64,000 nucleotides of DNA from Myotis daubentonii (taxonomy: Eukaryota > Chordata > Mammalia > Chiroptera > Vespertilionidae). Position 1 is the stretch's first letter, and each line of letters begins with the position of its first letter. The notes under the pieces were generated by a model, which was not told the DNA's origin, ran no database searches, and saw only the letters and a program-made list of their open reading frames with translations. The stretch is taken from NCBI RefSeq assembly GCF_963259705.1, contig NC_081861.1, forward strand, positions 102,853,726 through 102,917,725, given 5' to 3'. The position numbers and the translations under genes are program-made. Shown in pieces: positions 22,451-34,910 of this stretch.

Positions 22451-23266
22451 CTAGGGGCCCAGTGCACAAATTTGTGCACCTTGAAAGGAACTGTGGGCCA
22501 TGAGGCTGGGGTGGGCACATCCTCCATGCCCCCGGTCCCCTGTCTGCCGGCAGCCCCGCTCCTGCTGCAACTGCTCCCACATGCTGAAGGCGCCAGCCCC
22601 ACTTGCACCTGTTGATGGCAAGGAGAGATTGGGGCTGGCACCAGCAGTGGGTGCAAGTGGAAGCTGCTGCCTCAATCACCCCTCAGGAGAAGGAGGAGGC
22701 AGAGAAGCCCTCAGGGGTGATCAGGGCTGGCAGCCGCTGCTCCCACCTGCTGATGGTGCTGAGCGATTGGCACCAGTGCCGGGCACTGGCAGCGGGTGTG
22801 AGTGGCAGCTCCGGTGCTGGCTGCAGATGTGAGTAGGGCCATCACTGGCAGTGGGTGCGAGAGGCAGCTGCCAACCCCAATCACCCCTCAGGAGCAGGGG
22901 GAGGTGGAGAAGCTCTGGGGGGCGACTGGGGCCAGCAGCCGCTGCTCGCACCCGCTGATGGCGCTGAGCAATCAGGGCCAGCGCCGGGCTCCTGCAGTAG
23001 GTGTGAGCGTCGGGCGGGACTGCACCACATGGGAGCAAAGAATTTTCAGTAACCACCAGAGGCTTGCCTATAACAGCAACCAGCACCCTGCCTTGGTCTG
23101 ACGCCCCTGCTTACCTGCTGCATCATCTCGCCATGGCCAACGCCCACCATGTTCTGCGCTCTGCCACCTGTGCAGGCCCCCTTGTAGTCAGTGTATGTCA
23201 CAGCGACTGGTTGTTCATTTGTTCCACGTTCAGTCTATTTGCATATTAGGGCTTTTTATATATAGA
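22451..23266 (-). mobile_element. HeliBat-type Helitron with duplicated interior
   Basis: The plus strand begins CTAGGGGCCCAGTGCAC with hairpin GTGCACAAATTTGTGCAC and ends CTTTTTATATATAGA. The interior is GC-rich and differs from the other copies: about 160-200 bp at 22641-22800 is repeated at 22843-23010 (AATCACCCCTCAGGAG... CAGCCGCTGCTC... CTGATGG). Several overlapping GC-rich open frames here lie on both strands and look like composition artefacts. Confidence 0.8.
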
Positions 23267-23274
23267 TTTATTTT

Positions 23275-23570
23275 ATTGTTTTATTAAATTTTATTGGAGT
23301 GACATTGGTCAACATGAACATATAAGTTTAATGTGTGTGTGTGTATTTCTAAGTTACAAAATCTATATATAGCATGATTTTATTTTAACAAAAATAAATT
23401 CTTTCATTATACAAAGTACATTTAACATATATTGCTGTCTTTCCAAACTATAGACAACTGTGTGGTGATGGCCAGAGGGAGGGGGTGGGGGCTGGATGGA
23501 GGTGGGTCAAGGAGGGAAATTCGGGGACATCTGTAATAGTGTCAAAAATAAATTTAAAATATAAAATCAT
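23275..23570. mobile_element. Two L1 3'-end scraps
   Basis: 23280-23345 (TTTATTGGAGTGACATTGGT) is an antisense L1 3' terminus. 23455-23565 (a G-rich tract then GGACATCTGTAATAGTGTC and an A-rich tail) is a sense 3' UTR end. Both are heavily truncated. Confidence 0.6.
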
Positions 23571-23782
23571 TTGAGGACAGAGACCATGCATCATGTTCTT
23601 GCAGCCTCTGTATTCAGGATATTACCCCATATGTAATAAATACTTGCTAAAGATGTCTGTTAATGAAAATATAAAATTAATAGTGATTTATACAGCTTTA
23701 AAATAAACTGGTATATATATTAGGAAAGTAAGTATATGAAAGAAAGGCAATGGCTTTATTTTGAATAGTTGTTCACCTAAAT

Positions 23783-23994
23783 CAGTGGTCAGCAAACTGT
23801 GGCTCACGAGCCGCATGCGGGTCTTTGGCCCCTTGAGGGTGGCTCTTCCTAAGCCTTAGGAGTACCCTAATTAAGTTAATAACAATGTACCTAGCTATAT
23901 AGTTTAATTTTAAAAAATTTGGCTCTCAAAAGAAATTTCAATCGTTGTACTGTTGATATTTGGCTCTGTTGACTAATGAGTTTGCCAACCACTG
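23783..23994. mobile_element. Non-autonomous hAT element, 212 bp
   Basis: It starts CAGTGGTCAGCAAACTG and ends GTTTGCCAACCACTG, giving an imperfect terminal inverted repeat. The 8-bp duplication ACCTAAAT is perfect at 23775-23782 and 23995-24002. No coding capacity; it must have been mobilised by a transposase in trans. Confidence 0.92.
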
Positions 23995-24002
23995 ACCTAA
24001 AT

Positions 24003-24740
24003 AAATAATTAATTTTGGTTAGAAGCAAGTTGGTGTATGAGAAGATAGCACCTCCGACATTAGTATGTAGTAAAAATTAATCTGGAAAGTCCCTCAAGTT
24101 GAGTGTAAATTTTAACATACCTGAGAATATAATTGATGTAATAATTTTCACATACACACAAATTTCCAAAGTGAGGCATGAAAGGAAAGTCTCTGTGCAA
24201 ATGTCGGGACAGTAAAATTCATCTATCTTGAAGATATCTATCAAATTCCCAAGGGAATGAAGGTTAAGAAGAGACATTCAAGAAGTTTCCACTGTTATAA
24301 TATTACATCTTTATAACTTTAATACATATTGCCTTGAAGATTAAATGTGATAAGGAGTGACTATTTCTGTACCACATGTAAGGAAGGGTAAGATACTTAA
24401 GTCAGGGACTCCACTGCTCTTCATTTTATAAATATTGTTTTAGATGATGTGAAAAGAAACCAGAAGTTCATGTCAATCCTCTAATTCAACTAAATTGTTT
24501 CAGACTTAGTGTAATTCTATGCTTTAGTCATTTTGGAGTGGTATTGGAGTGGAGAGGTTCTGATCCAGTAAAGTGCTGTTTGTTGATGGCCTTTAGTTGG
24601 TTACTGCTCTCAAATCACAATGCACTACAGTGTAATAATAAAACCAAGATAGCATTTATGTTTGAACTTCAATCTCATGTTGGTCTGGGTCTTAGAAAGA
24701 CTGTCCAATCATTTTAAGATGGTCACAAAATACACTAATC
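24003..24740. other. No gene seen
   Basis: AT-rich unique or ancient sequence. I see no coding signal, structured RNA or identifiable young repeat. Confidence 0.45.
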
Positions 24741-25900
24741 CACTAATGCTTTGCAGTCTCCCTTGTAGTAATTTTAAAATCAGGAATAGTGAATCTTCCA
24801 AATTTGTTCTCTTTTTCAAGATTATTTTAGCTACTTTGGATCTCCTGCATTTTCATATAAATTTCAGAATCAGCTCGTCAATTAGTGTAAAAAATTAATC
24901 TGAGATTTTTTAAAATAGGGATTCTGCTGAAACTATAAATTAATTTGCGGAGCTTATCCACCTTAATAATATTAAGTTGTGGGATCCATGTTTGTGGAAT
25001 GTCTTTCCATTTATTGAGGCCTTACTTAATTTTTTTCAAGAGTTATTTTTAGTTTTCAGTGTTCAAGTTTTAAATTTGTTAGATTATTTCCTTAATATTA
25101 TTTTAGAAATTTTTGTTGCTACTGTGTAAAAATACAGCTGATTTTTGTATATTGATCTTGTATCCTCCGGCTTTGCTGAGCTCGTTTATTAGCTCTACTA
25201 TTTTTATTGAATTCCTTAGAATTTATAAATATAAGATCATGTCATCTGCAAATAGACCTAGTTTTATTTATTCATTTCCAATATTAATGTCATTCTTTTT
25301 TATTGCTCAATTTTCCTGTCTAGAATCTCTACTACAATGTTGAATAGAGGTGATGAGAGTAAACATCCATGTCTTATACTTAATCTTAGAGAAAATATTT
25401 AGTCTTCCTTCATTAAATATGATGTTAGTTGTGGATTTTTCATAGATGCTTTTTATCAAGTTGAAAAGTTTCTCTTGTATTTTTAAGCTTGTCGAGAGTT
25501 TTATAATGAGATGATGTTGGATTTTGTCAAATGAATGTTTTTATTTATTGAGATAATTATATAGTTTTTGTCCTTTATCAATGTGGTGTATTATGTTGAT
25601 CAATTCTTGCCTGATTAAACATTCAGGAAAGTTGAAACATTCCTGCCTTCTTAGAATAAATCCTAATTGGTTATGATATGTAATAATTTTTATATGTTGC
25701 TGGATTAAGTTGGTTAGTATATTGTTGAGGATTTTTGCATGTATATTGATAAGGGATATTGGTCTGTAGCTTTCTTTTCTTGTGATGTCTTTATGTAGTT
25801 TGGGTATAAGTATAATACTAGTCTCATAAAATCAGTTGAAAAATGCTCTCTCCTTATATTTTTGGAAGATTTTGTGAAAGATTGGTGTTTTTATTTAATA

Positions 25901-26342
25901 CTAGAGGCCCAGTGCACAGGGATCCCTCAGCCCGGCCTGTGCCCTCTCGCAGTCTGGGACCCCTCTGGGGATGTCCACCTGCTGGCTTAGGCCCACTCCC
26001 CAGGGGATCGGGCCTAAGCTGGCAGTCAGACATCCCTCTGGCAGCCCAGGAGCCCTCAGGGGATGTCCACTTGCCAGCGGGGAGCAGGCCTAAGCTGCAG
26101 TCGGACATCCTTAGTGCTGCTGAGGAGGTGGAAGAGGATCCCGCTGCCACCGCTGAGCTGGCAGCCATCAGCCTGGCTTGTGGCTGAGCAGAGCTCCTCC
26201 TGTGGGAGCACACTGACCACCAGGGGGCATCTCCTGCATTGAGCGTCTGCCCCCTGGTGGTCAGTGTGTGTCATAGTGACCAGTCATTCCCAGTCTTCTG
26301 CTGTTAGGGTCAATTTGCATATTATCCTTTTATTATATAGGA
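25901..26342 (-). mobile_element. HeliBat unit (first of a minus-strand array)
   Basis: The plus strand starts CTAGAGGCCCAGTGCACAGG and ends TTATTATATAGGA. Near its 5' side it holds an inverted pair of CTCF-like motifs, CCACCAGGGGGCAT at 26217-26230 and CTGCCCCCTGGTGG at 26247-26260. Related to 15586-16049. A 119-codon minus frame here is non-coding Helitron sequence. Confidence 0.85.
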
Positions 26343-26885
26343 TAGAGGCCTGGTGCATGTGTGGGGGCCAGTTGGTTTGCCCTGAAGGGTGTCCCGGATC
26401 AGGGAGGAGGTCTCGCTGGGGTGCCTGGTCAGCTTGGGTGAGGGGCTGAGGGCCGTTTTCAGGCTGCCCACAGTCCCTTCAGGGTGGAGGGGTCCTGCTG
26501 AGGTTCCTGGCCAGCCTGGGTGAGGGGCTGATGGCCATTTTCAGGCTGGCCATTCCCCCGGTGACCCAAGCTCCCAGCTTCTCCTTTTTTTTTCCAGCAG
26601 GTATCTGGGATTTATTTATCTTCTATAATTAAAACTTCGTAGCCTTGAGCAGAGGCCAGGTCCGGCTGGAAGCAGGTATCTGGGATTTATTTATCTTCTA
26701 TAATTGAAACTTTGTAGCCTTGAGAGGAGCCCAGGCTTGGCCAGTGCAGGCAGGAAGCTTGGCGTCCTCCATCACCAGGGGCAACCCAAGCCTCCTGCTC
26801 ATTCCAGCTCTGTGGCCACTGCCATCTTTGTGACGGAGTGACAGAGTGATGGTTAATTTGCATATTGCTCTTTTATTAGATAGGA
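26343..26885 (-). mobile_element. HeliBat unit (second of a minus-strand array)
   Basis: The plus strand begins TAGAGGCCTGGTGCATGTG and ends TTTTATTAGATAGGA. Same module order as 18535-19181 and 14934-15585. L1 sequence resumes immediately (TTTGGTAGAATTC), so the whole array behaves as one insertion in the old L1. Confidence 0.85.
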
Positions 26886-27454
26886 TTTGGTAGAATTCAC
26901 CTGTGAAACCATCTGGTAATTGGCTTTATTTTGTGAAAAGTTTTTTATTACTGATTTAATCACTTCCATTGTTATAAATCTATCCAGACTTTTTATTTCT
27001 CCTTGACTCTATTTCAGTCGTTTGTGTCTTTCTAGGAATTTTTCCATTTCATCTAGATTATGCCATTGTTGCCATATTTTTTTTTCATAGTATTCTCTTA
27101 TAATCTTTTTTCTTTCTGTAAGGTTGCTACTAATGTACCATCTTTCATTTCATATTTTAGTAATTTGAATTTTATTTATTTTTCCTTATTCAGTCAATCT
27201 AAAAGATTACCAATTTTGTTGATCCATTAAAAAACCATTTTTTGGATTTAATGATTTTCTGTTCTCTGTTTCATTAATTTCTGCACTAATTGTTATTATT
27301 TCCTTCCTTTTTCCTACTTTTCATTTAGTTTGTGTTTCTTTTTTAGTTTCTTAAGGTAGAAATTGAGTTGTTGATTTGGGATCTTTTTTAGTTTAGGCAT
27401 TTAAAACCAGAAATTTCTTTCTAAGGACTGTTTTGTTGCATCCCATCAGTTTCC

Positions 27455-27513
27455 TTTTTAAAAATATATTTTAGAGAGAGGATGGAGAAAGAGATAGATA
27501 GAGATAGAGATAG

Positions 27514-27572
<59 letters not shown>

Positions 27573-27711
27573 AGATCAGTTGCCACATGTACTCTGACTG
27601 GGGATTATTGAACCTGCAACCTAGGTATGTGCCCTGACCAGAAATTAAACCCACCACCTTTTTGGTATAAGGGATGATGCTCCCACCAACTGAGCAACAC
27701 TAGCCAGGGCC
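27455..27711 (-). mobile_element. tRNA-derived SINE (Ves-like) with internal (GA)n
   Basis: The reverse copy has an A/T-rich tail, a (GA)n expansion at about 27516-27565, and a tRNA-like head ending CAACTGAGCAACACTAGCCA. It is more diverged than the other Ves copies (an older subfamily). It interrupts the antisense L1. Confidence 0.75.
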
Positions 27712-28384
27712 CATATGTTTTCTTATATTATGTTTTCATTTTCACTCATCTGAAAACATTTTCTAATTTCCCTTGTTGTTTCTTCTTTGACTCGTTGGTC
27801 ACTTAGGAGCATGTGGTTTGATTTCCACATATTTGTGACCTTTCCTAATCTCCTGTTTTTGCTTATTAATGTCATTCTATTATAGTTGGAGAATATACTT
27901 TTTTGGATTTCAATCCTTTTATGTTTACTGATGGTTATTTCATGGCCTGGTATATGGTTTATGAAGAATGTTCCATGGTCACTTGAAGAATAGGTACTCT
28001 GCTGTTGTTGGATACGTTGTTCTAGATATCTGTTATGTCTAGTTGTTTTATAATGTTGTTTAGTATGTTTTTAATTGCTATTTTAAATAGTGCTTTCTAT
28101 TTTACATGAGAAACTAATCAACAAAGAAACAAGTTGATAAAGCTTTTAAGAAGGCAGGAAACTTCTAGCCAAACCAATGAATAAATATTTCCAACTTGTG
28201 TTCATATATCAAAGTGATTTTCCTTTTAAATTTAGTTTTTGTGGAAAACAAATTTAATACATTATAAATTTTAAGACTAATACTGCTTAACTTCTTAGTT
28301 AATTATTTAACCATATTTGGTGAACATAGTTAAATTGGAATTATATAAATTTAGTGAAAATTAAAGGAAAAATATATTAAGCTG

Positions 28385-28745
28385 TAAGACATGCATTCTA
28401 TACGGACTCTGTCACTAACTTGCTGGATGGCCTCCATGACGAATCCGACTTCTTTGGGCTTCAGTGTCTTTATGTATAAATACAAACTATTATAGCTACA
28501 GTATTCTTTCAATAGGTCAGGAAAAACATGGGATTTTAGAGAGACTTGAGATCATCTTGGAACTTCCCCAGTTTCTCCTAAGTGACCTTCATCTTACTTA
28601 GACTTCATTACTGGAACTATAAAATGGGTAGAATAATACATATCTTGTCAAACATTTATTAGGATTAAATGAGATTTCATAGGTAAAGTAGCTAGCACAG
28701 AGTATGGCCAACAATAAGTGCTCATTAAATGTTAGTTCTATATTC
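28385..28745 (+). mobile_element. MIR remnant
   Basis: TCACTAACTTGCTGGATGGC... CTTCAGTGTCTTTATGTATA and, further on, AAAATGGGTAGAATAATAC ... GCTCATTAAATGTTAG are MIR core and 3' features; about 90 unrelated bases lie between them. Confidence 0.6.
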
Positions 28746-29149
28746 TACTTTTCATGAGTACTAAATTAAGAGACTTATTAGAAGTATTAGGAATAATGAC
28801 AGATGCTATGCAGCATCCACATCAACATTCTTTTAATTGATAACTAGCATACAAGCTTTCACATCTAGTAGGAAGAGAAAGCATAAATTCTTGTGTAATT
28901 CTGCTAATTTTCACAGGGCGACAGCTATGAGGAAATAATGGAAATTTCATGGAGTATAAAATACAAAAGAAAGAGTCAAATTATCCCCTTTAATCTTTAA
29001 TCTTTTTAATCTAACAATAACACTTTCAGTTATATCTGAGCTTACTCTTTTGATGTATCTCATTTGATCCTAACTCAGTGCCTGACACATGATATATATT
29101 TTAAAAATGCTTCTTTAAATAAATGAATTACTCTTTGTAATATTCTACA

Positions 29150-29237
29150 ATGGTAAGCAGCATAAGCATCATCATCATCATATTTTCCCGATGTAAAAAC
29201 AGCCTCAGAAGAGAGGTCAATTGACTTACATAAGATC
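29150..29237 (-). mobile_element. Possible MIR remnant
   Basis: TTTTCCCGATGTAAAAACAG then GAGGTCAATTGACTTACAT and AAGATCACA recalls the antisense MIR core. Short and weak; it abuts an L1. Confidence 0.4.
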
Positions 29238-31322
29238 ACAGAAACTGATGGTATTTTTATACACCAATAATGAACTCTTAGAAGGAGAACTAAAAAAACA
29301 ACAATCCCAGTTACCATTGCAACAGAAAAATTAAGATAATTATGAATAAATATAACCAAGGAGGTAAAATAATTGTACTTGGAAAACTTTTGGGTGTTGA
29401 AAAAAGATAGAGGAAGATAAAAACATGTGGAAGAATATACTGTGTTCATGGATTGGTAAAATCAGCGTCATCAAAATGTCTACACTGCCCAAAGCAATCT
29501 ATATATTCAATGCAATGCCTATTAAAAAACACCAACGGCATATTTCACAGACATAGAAGAATGACTCCAAAAATTTATATGGAATAAAAAAGACCCAGAA
29601 TAGTTGCAGCAATCTTGAGAAAGAAGTAAAAAGTTGGAAGGATCACAATACCAGGTATCAAATTATAAAGGCACTGTAATCAAAACAGCCTGGTACTGAC
29701 ACAAGAACAGGCATATAGATCAATGGAACAGAACGAAGAACCCAGAAATTGACCCAAGCCATATGCTCAATTAAAATTGACAAAGGAGGTAAGAGCATAC
29801 AATGGAGTAAAGGTAGTCTCTTCAATAAACGGTGTTGGGAAAATTGGACAGGTACATGTAAAAAAATGAAACTAGACCACCAACTTACACCATATACAAC
29901 CATAAACTCAAAATGTAGAAAAGACAAATATAAGTCTGGAAACCATAAAAATCTTAAAAGAAATAACTGGCAGTAAAATCTCAGACATCTCATGTAGCAG
30001 AATTTTTCTTGATACATCTCCTAGGGCAGTGATGGCGAACCTTTTGAGCTCGGTGTGTCAGCATTTTGAAAAACCCTAACTTAACTCTGGTGTCATGTCA
30101 CATATAGAAATTTTTTGATATTTGCAACCATAGTAAAACAAAGATTTATATTTTTTATATTTATTTTATATATTTAAATGCCATTTAACAAAGAAAAATC
30201 AACCAAATCAATGAGTTCACATGTCACCTCTGACACGCATGTCATAGGTTCGCCATCACTGTCCTAGGGCAAGGGAAACAAAGGGAAAAATAAACAAATG
30301 GGACTACGTCAAAATAAAATGCTTCTGCACAGCAAAGAAACCATCAACAAAATGATAAGGGACATATTTGCCAATCATACATCTGATAAGGGGTTAATTT
30401 CCAAAATATATAAGGAACTCATACAACTTAACAAATGGAAGACAAACAATCTAGTTAAAATGGGCAAAGGACCTAAATAAACACTTCTCCGAGGTGGACA
30501 AAGAGTTGGCCAAGAGACATATGAAAAAATGCTCAAAGCCACTAATCATCTGAGAGATGGAAATTAAAACAACAATGAAGTATCACCTCACACCTGTCAG
30601 AATGACTACCATCAGCAAATCAACAAATGAGAAGTGCTGACAAGGTTGTGGAGAAAAAGGAAACTAATACACTCTTAGTGAGAATGCAGATTGTGCAGCC
30701 ACTGTGAAAAACTTTGTGGAGTTTCCTCAAAAAATTAAAAATGGAACTGCCATTTGGCCCAGTGATCTGACTTCTCGGAATATATCCTAAGAAACACGCA
30801 ATACTGATCACAAAGAATATATGTACCCCTATGTTAATAGCAGAGCAATTTACAATAGCTAAGTTCTGGAATCACCCCAAGTTCCCATCAGTAGATGAGT
30901 GTACAAAACGCTGTGGTATATGTACACCACGGAATACTATGCAGCTGTAAAAAAGAAGGATCTCTTACCCTTTGAGATAACATTGAGGGGCCTGGAGAGT
31001 ATTATGCTAAGTGAAATAAGCCAGTCAGAGAAAGATAAAAATCACATGATCTCACTCATATGTGTAATCTAATGAACAAAATAAACTCATGAACAAAATA
31101 GATTCAGATACATAGAAGCATGAACAGACTGATTAATTTCAGAGGGAATGAAGGAAAAGAAATTAACCAAAGAACTTGTATGCATATATGAATAACCCAT
31201 GGTCACAAACTATAGTTTGGTGAAGGCCTGGGAGAGACAAGTACATGAGAGAAGGGGTCAATGGGCAAAAAAAAAAAAGGACACATCTGTAATTCTTTCA
31301 ATAATAAAGATAAGTTTAAAAA
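29238..31322 (+). mobile_element. L1 ORF2 C-terminal part and 3' UTR
   Basis: It begins in the RT thumb region (ACACCAATAATGAACTC...), continues through the tryptophan-rich segment and the Cys-rich C-terminus at about 30600-30730, and ends in a 3' UTR with A-rich tail near 31322. 5'-truncated and full of stops. It is split by a hAT element at 30027-30261. Confidence 0.85.
30027..30261. mobile_element. Non-autonomous hAT element, 235 bp
   Basis: It starts CAGTGATGGCGAACCTTTT and ends AGGTTCGCCATCACTG (terminal inverted repeats of about 16 bp). The 8-bp duplication TCCTAGGG is perfect at 30019-30026 and 30262-30269. A second copy of the family lies at 54322. Because it sits inside an L1, it is younger than that L1. 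Confidence 0.95.
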
Positions 31323-32539
31323 AAGAAATATAGAAATTCCCTGTGGTTTTCATCTTTTTGGGAATGCTTTTAATAATATTGGTGTTCAGCTTCCTTTTCT
31401 TTTAAGCTTCATAAGAGCTTCACTGCCAATGCAGCTGGTTCACTTGTTGCATAGTATGTGGTTATCTATGATATAACTGACAGGGGGGAAAAAACCAATG
31501 AGAATAGCTAAGAAAAACAGTGAGCTCAGCTATAGAATTTCAGACCTTTTGTTCTATATGGTTGTAAAATTTCATGCTTTCTTTTTCTCATGTGAATTTT
31601 AGGCTGCCAGATATCCTGTGTCATATGACTGTTCTGTGCTTCTGTGCCATATCCCATTTTCATCTGTATCAGAATACATAATGATTCTCCCATTTGAACC
31701 AAGTCAGACACAGTTAATTGACTACTGTTGGCATTTGTTCCTTCCTCTCACTCCCACCAACCTGGTAGAAATATGTCTCACATTCTCCAAACTAAAACCC
31801 TTCACAAAGCTTTCTCACATATTTGAATCACTGTGAGGCAGAATAATAAATGAGGTGAGAACTTTGTTAGTCATATTAAATGATGCTGGCAGCTGTTTCC
31901 TACAGACTTATGACTTACTTAGAGGCCAGCACAGTTTGTCATTTTAACTTTCAATTGTGTTTACCTGGAAATCATATAAATTAGAAATGGAAAACATAAT
32001 AGTCTTATATGTTTTAATTTTCTTTTGTTGGGGACATAAAGATTAGTCTCTTCTGACTTTTTTTCTCTAAGTTAGGCTAAATAGATGAAGAAATAAGCTC
32101 AGACTAATTATAGTAAGTGATCATTTAGTTGACATGCCTCTGGAATGGAATTGGCAATTTAAATAATATAATATTTTGGTAAATAGAATGCTGTTATATA
32201 TGCCAAAAATGCTATTCTTATTATCAAATGATTTGATTATAATATTACCAAAAACTATTTAACATAATAATGATATCAATCTAATTGAATTTTGATTAAC
32301 AATACAGAATAGCTGACACATATTAAATACTAGAAATCTATGAAATTAAAATTAATTTAAACGGGCATTTTAGTATCATGAAGATCCTTGGGGTTATTAT
32401 TACAAACATAAGTTATTATAATACCTTTTATTTATACAACTTTTTCAAATTTCATAATGATTTTTAATATATTTATATATATTTATTGTTGACAGTATTT
32501 TTTAACATGAGGGTTTTTTTTTAATTTTATGATTCCTCT
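31323..32539. other. No gene seen
   Basis: AT-rich sequence with scattered short frames of no recognisable similarity. Nothing structured stands out. Confidence 0.45.
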
Positions 32540-32680
32540 CACTTTGTTGGGTAGGTAAAGCAAGTATGATTATCCTAATTTCATAAATGAAATAGGCTGT
32601 ACAGCTAGTAAGTGACAAACTCAAGAGTTTAGTCCTAATCTCCTGACCCTAGTGCTCTGATACGTATATTGCTCTTGTCA
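32540..32680 (-). mobile_element. MIR remnant
   Basis: ATTATCCTAATTTCATAAAT ... CAGCTAGTAAGTGACAAACTC is the antisense MIR core. Confidence 0.65.
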
Positions 32681-32784
32681 TTGAATATTTGATATTTAGC
32701 AATATGCTAGGTATTAAAGTTCATCGCCTTTAGAATTTTTATAATCATTGATCCCTACAAAACCTTTACAAAACGTACTTTTAG

Positions 32785-32985
32785 AAAAAATATATATATT
32801 ATTGATTTTTTACAGAGAGGAAGGGAAAAGGATAGAGAGTTAGAAACATCGATCAGCTGCCTCCTGCACACCCCCTACTGGGCATGTGCCCGCAACCAAG
32901 GCACATGCCCTTGACTGGAATCGAACCTGGGACTCCTCAGTCCACAGGCTGACGTTCTATCCACCGAGCCAAACAGGTCAGGGCT
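32785..32985 (-). mobile_element. Ves SINE
   Basis: A reverse copy with a short internal deletion in the body (GAAACATCGATCAGCTGCC without the duplicated GAGAGAAACATC). The head is well preserved (CACCGAGCCAAACAGGTCAG). Confidence 0.88.
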
Positions 32986-33139
32986 CCAACTTCCTTCTTA
33001 AGCTTCATCTTCCACTAACAACCTTCTACCCTCCACACACATGCACATATACTCCTATTCTCCAGTGGAATAGAACTATCTTTTCTAAAGACACCACAGT
33101 TTCCCTCTCTGACTTCTTTTTTTGTGTACACTTTACTCA

Positions 33140-33435
33140 ATTTGTAAAGCCCTGCCCTGCCTGTTGTTTCCAATGAAATTCCTTCATGATCCAACTCAAA
33201 ACACGCTTTTTTAGTACATAGCAGAATTAGTGCTCTCTCCTCTGTATACCACAGCACTATGTTATACAACAACTTCTTCCATTACATTGTGGTCAGAGTA
33301 AGAACTATGCATGAATCATACTTCAGATATCTTTGTACCTCTCTTTCTCTCCCTTTTTCTTCCTCTTTTCCCTATGCCTGTGTCTGTCACATAGAAGGCA
33401 TTCAATAAATGTCTGTAGAATGAATAAATAAACGC
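33140..33435 (+). mobile_element. L2 3'-end remnant
   Basis: TTCCTTCATGATCCAACTCA ... TCACATAGAAGGCATTCAAT followed by AAATGTCTGTAGAATGAATAAA is the L2 3' terminus. Confidence 0.7.
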
Positions 33436-33534
33436 ATTAACAAATCAATATCTTTTTCTAAGGTAATAGAACTCATGTCCAGTGAATAAATATTGTTTGA
33501 ATAATTAATAAAGAGTAAAGGAAATTCAGCCTGA

Positions 33535-33775
33535 GAACCAGTGGATTGAATTCCAGCTTTGAAATGAGATAGATCATATTTTTAGCATTCACCAATTCCT
33601 AGCAGTGTGACCTTTGGCAAGTGACCTCACCTCAGCGGGCTTCACTTCTTTGATTTATATAATGGGGCTAATAATATCTACTTTGCAGTCAGTTGAAAAG
33701 ACCTGAATCACATAGCCCAGTATCTGGCAAAACCTAGGTGCTCATTAAATGGTAGTTATTACCATTAGTTTTCCT
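33535..33775 (+). mobile_element. MIR
   Basis: A nearly full-length MIR: GTGTGACCTTTGGCAAGTGA core, ATAATGGGGCTAATAATATC, and a GGTGCTCATTAAATGGTAGT end. Confidence 0.8.
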
Positions 33776-34792
33776 ATCTTGTACAATGTTTCAGTTTGGT
33801 ATATTTGTTACTGTCACATATTTGATTATATATGCTAGCTGTCTAATTCCTGCTAATTTTTCTCTTGGAGCACATTGTAAATGTCTCATTATATTTTAGA
33901 CACTGTCCATATTGCCTTGCTCAGTGCTGGCCACATACTTGATTTTTTTAACTACTGAATTAGAAATATAGCTTATGTTGAAAAAAAACCCCCACTAGAT
34001 CTGGAGTCAGGAGATCAGCATAACCTTACATTAAGTTGCTTTCCTTTTCCTGGGCCTCCTCAGCTCCTTCATTTGTGAAATAAAGAAATAGATTTTTGAG
34101 TCATTTAAAACGCACAAATTCTGTTACTCTATGATGAAATAATTGATTCTTTTTATGAAATAAGGACTTTTACTATAGTTAAATAAGTTTCTATAGCCAG
34201 GTAGAAAAATGTAGGGACCAGGTATGTTGACTAACCATCCCAGTGTTAACACAGGAAGCTAACACATGAATCTTTTCAGTCCAGGAGAAATCAACACATT
34301 TGGTCTTCCTAGCTCCAAGTATTTTGACAAATAAAATGATTTTTTTTTCTCTGTACCTGCTGAAATCTTTTGTTGTCTTGAATTCCACATTGACAAATAG
34401 TGCTTGGTCTTGAGGGTAGAGATGAGCAATTGAACAAGAGAGAGAAATAAGAAGAGCCCATAATATACAAATAAGCACCCTTCTCTGGGTAATGATAATT
34501 CACTATCATTGAATCAGTCACTGTAGAGAACTTTTATGTAACAGGCACTATGTTAGGCTATGTTGTCAAGATTAGGGATGTAGAAGGTTCTATCTCTGAA
34601 CCCAGGCTAAATATTTGTGTGTGTGGGGGGGGGGGGTGGGGGGTTAGGCTATCTACCTAGGGAAATGTACCCACATACCACAAGGTGGTGTATAATGGCA
34701 AAATATCTTAGATTGTTTAAGGATGAAATAGAAGACCAATGAGGACTAGAAGACGTAGAATTTAAGGCTCTATAGGATTTAGATGGATTATT
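33776..34792. other. No gene seen; poly-G run
   Basis: Unique AT-rich sequence. A run of mostly G near 34625-34642 is the only local feature. The longest minus frame (34191-34478) shows no family resemblance. Confidence 0.45.
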
Positions 34793-34910
34793 TTTTTTTT
34801 ATTTCTGTCTGTTTATTTTTAATTTTTATATTTTTTCAATTACAGATTATATTCAATATTATTTTATATTTGTTTCAGGTGTACATCATAGTGTGTTGGT
34901 TATTGAAGTG
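34793..34910 (-). mobile_element. L1 3'-end remnant
   Basis: The T-rich start, then CAATTACAGATTATATTC ... GTTTCAGGTGTACATCATAG on the plus strand, is an antisense 3' terminus of an old L1. Confidence 0.55.

Larger units (their letters stand above)
24741..28090 (-). mobile_element. Old antisense L1 (ORF2), interrupted
   Basis: Plus-strand landmarks run in antisense ORF2 order: GATTATTTTAGCTACTTTGG, TTGAATAGAGGTGATGAGAG, ATGTTGATCAATTCTTGCC, GGATATTGGTCTGTAG, then after the Helitrons TTTGGTAGAATTCACCTGTG through to TTGTTCTAGATATCTGTTATG. It is more diverged than the other L1s. It carries two Helitron units (25901-26885) and a SINE (27455-27711). Confidence 0.75.

Noticed and set aside
22315..23101. 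Cluster of GC-rich frames on both strands, up to 121 codons
   Set aside because: They fall inside a Helitron with duplicated interior and overlap each other in many frames; composition explains them.
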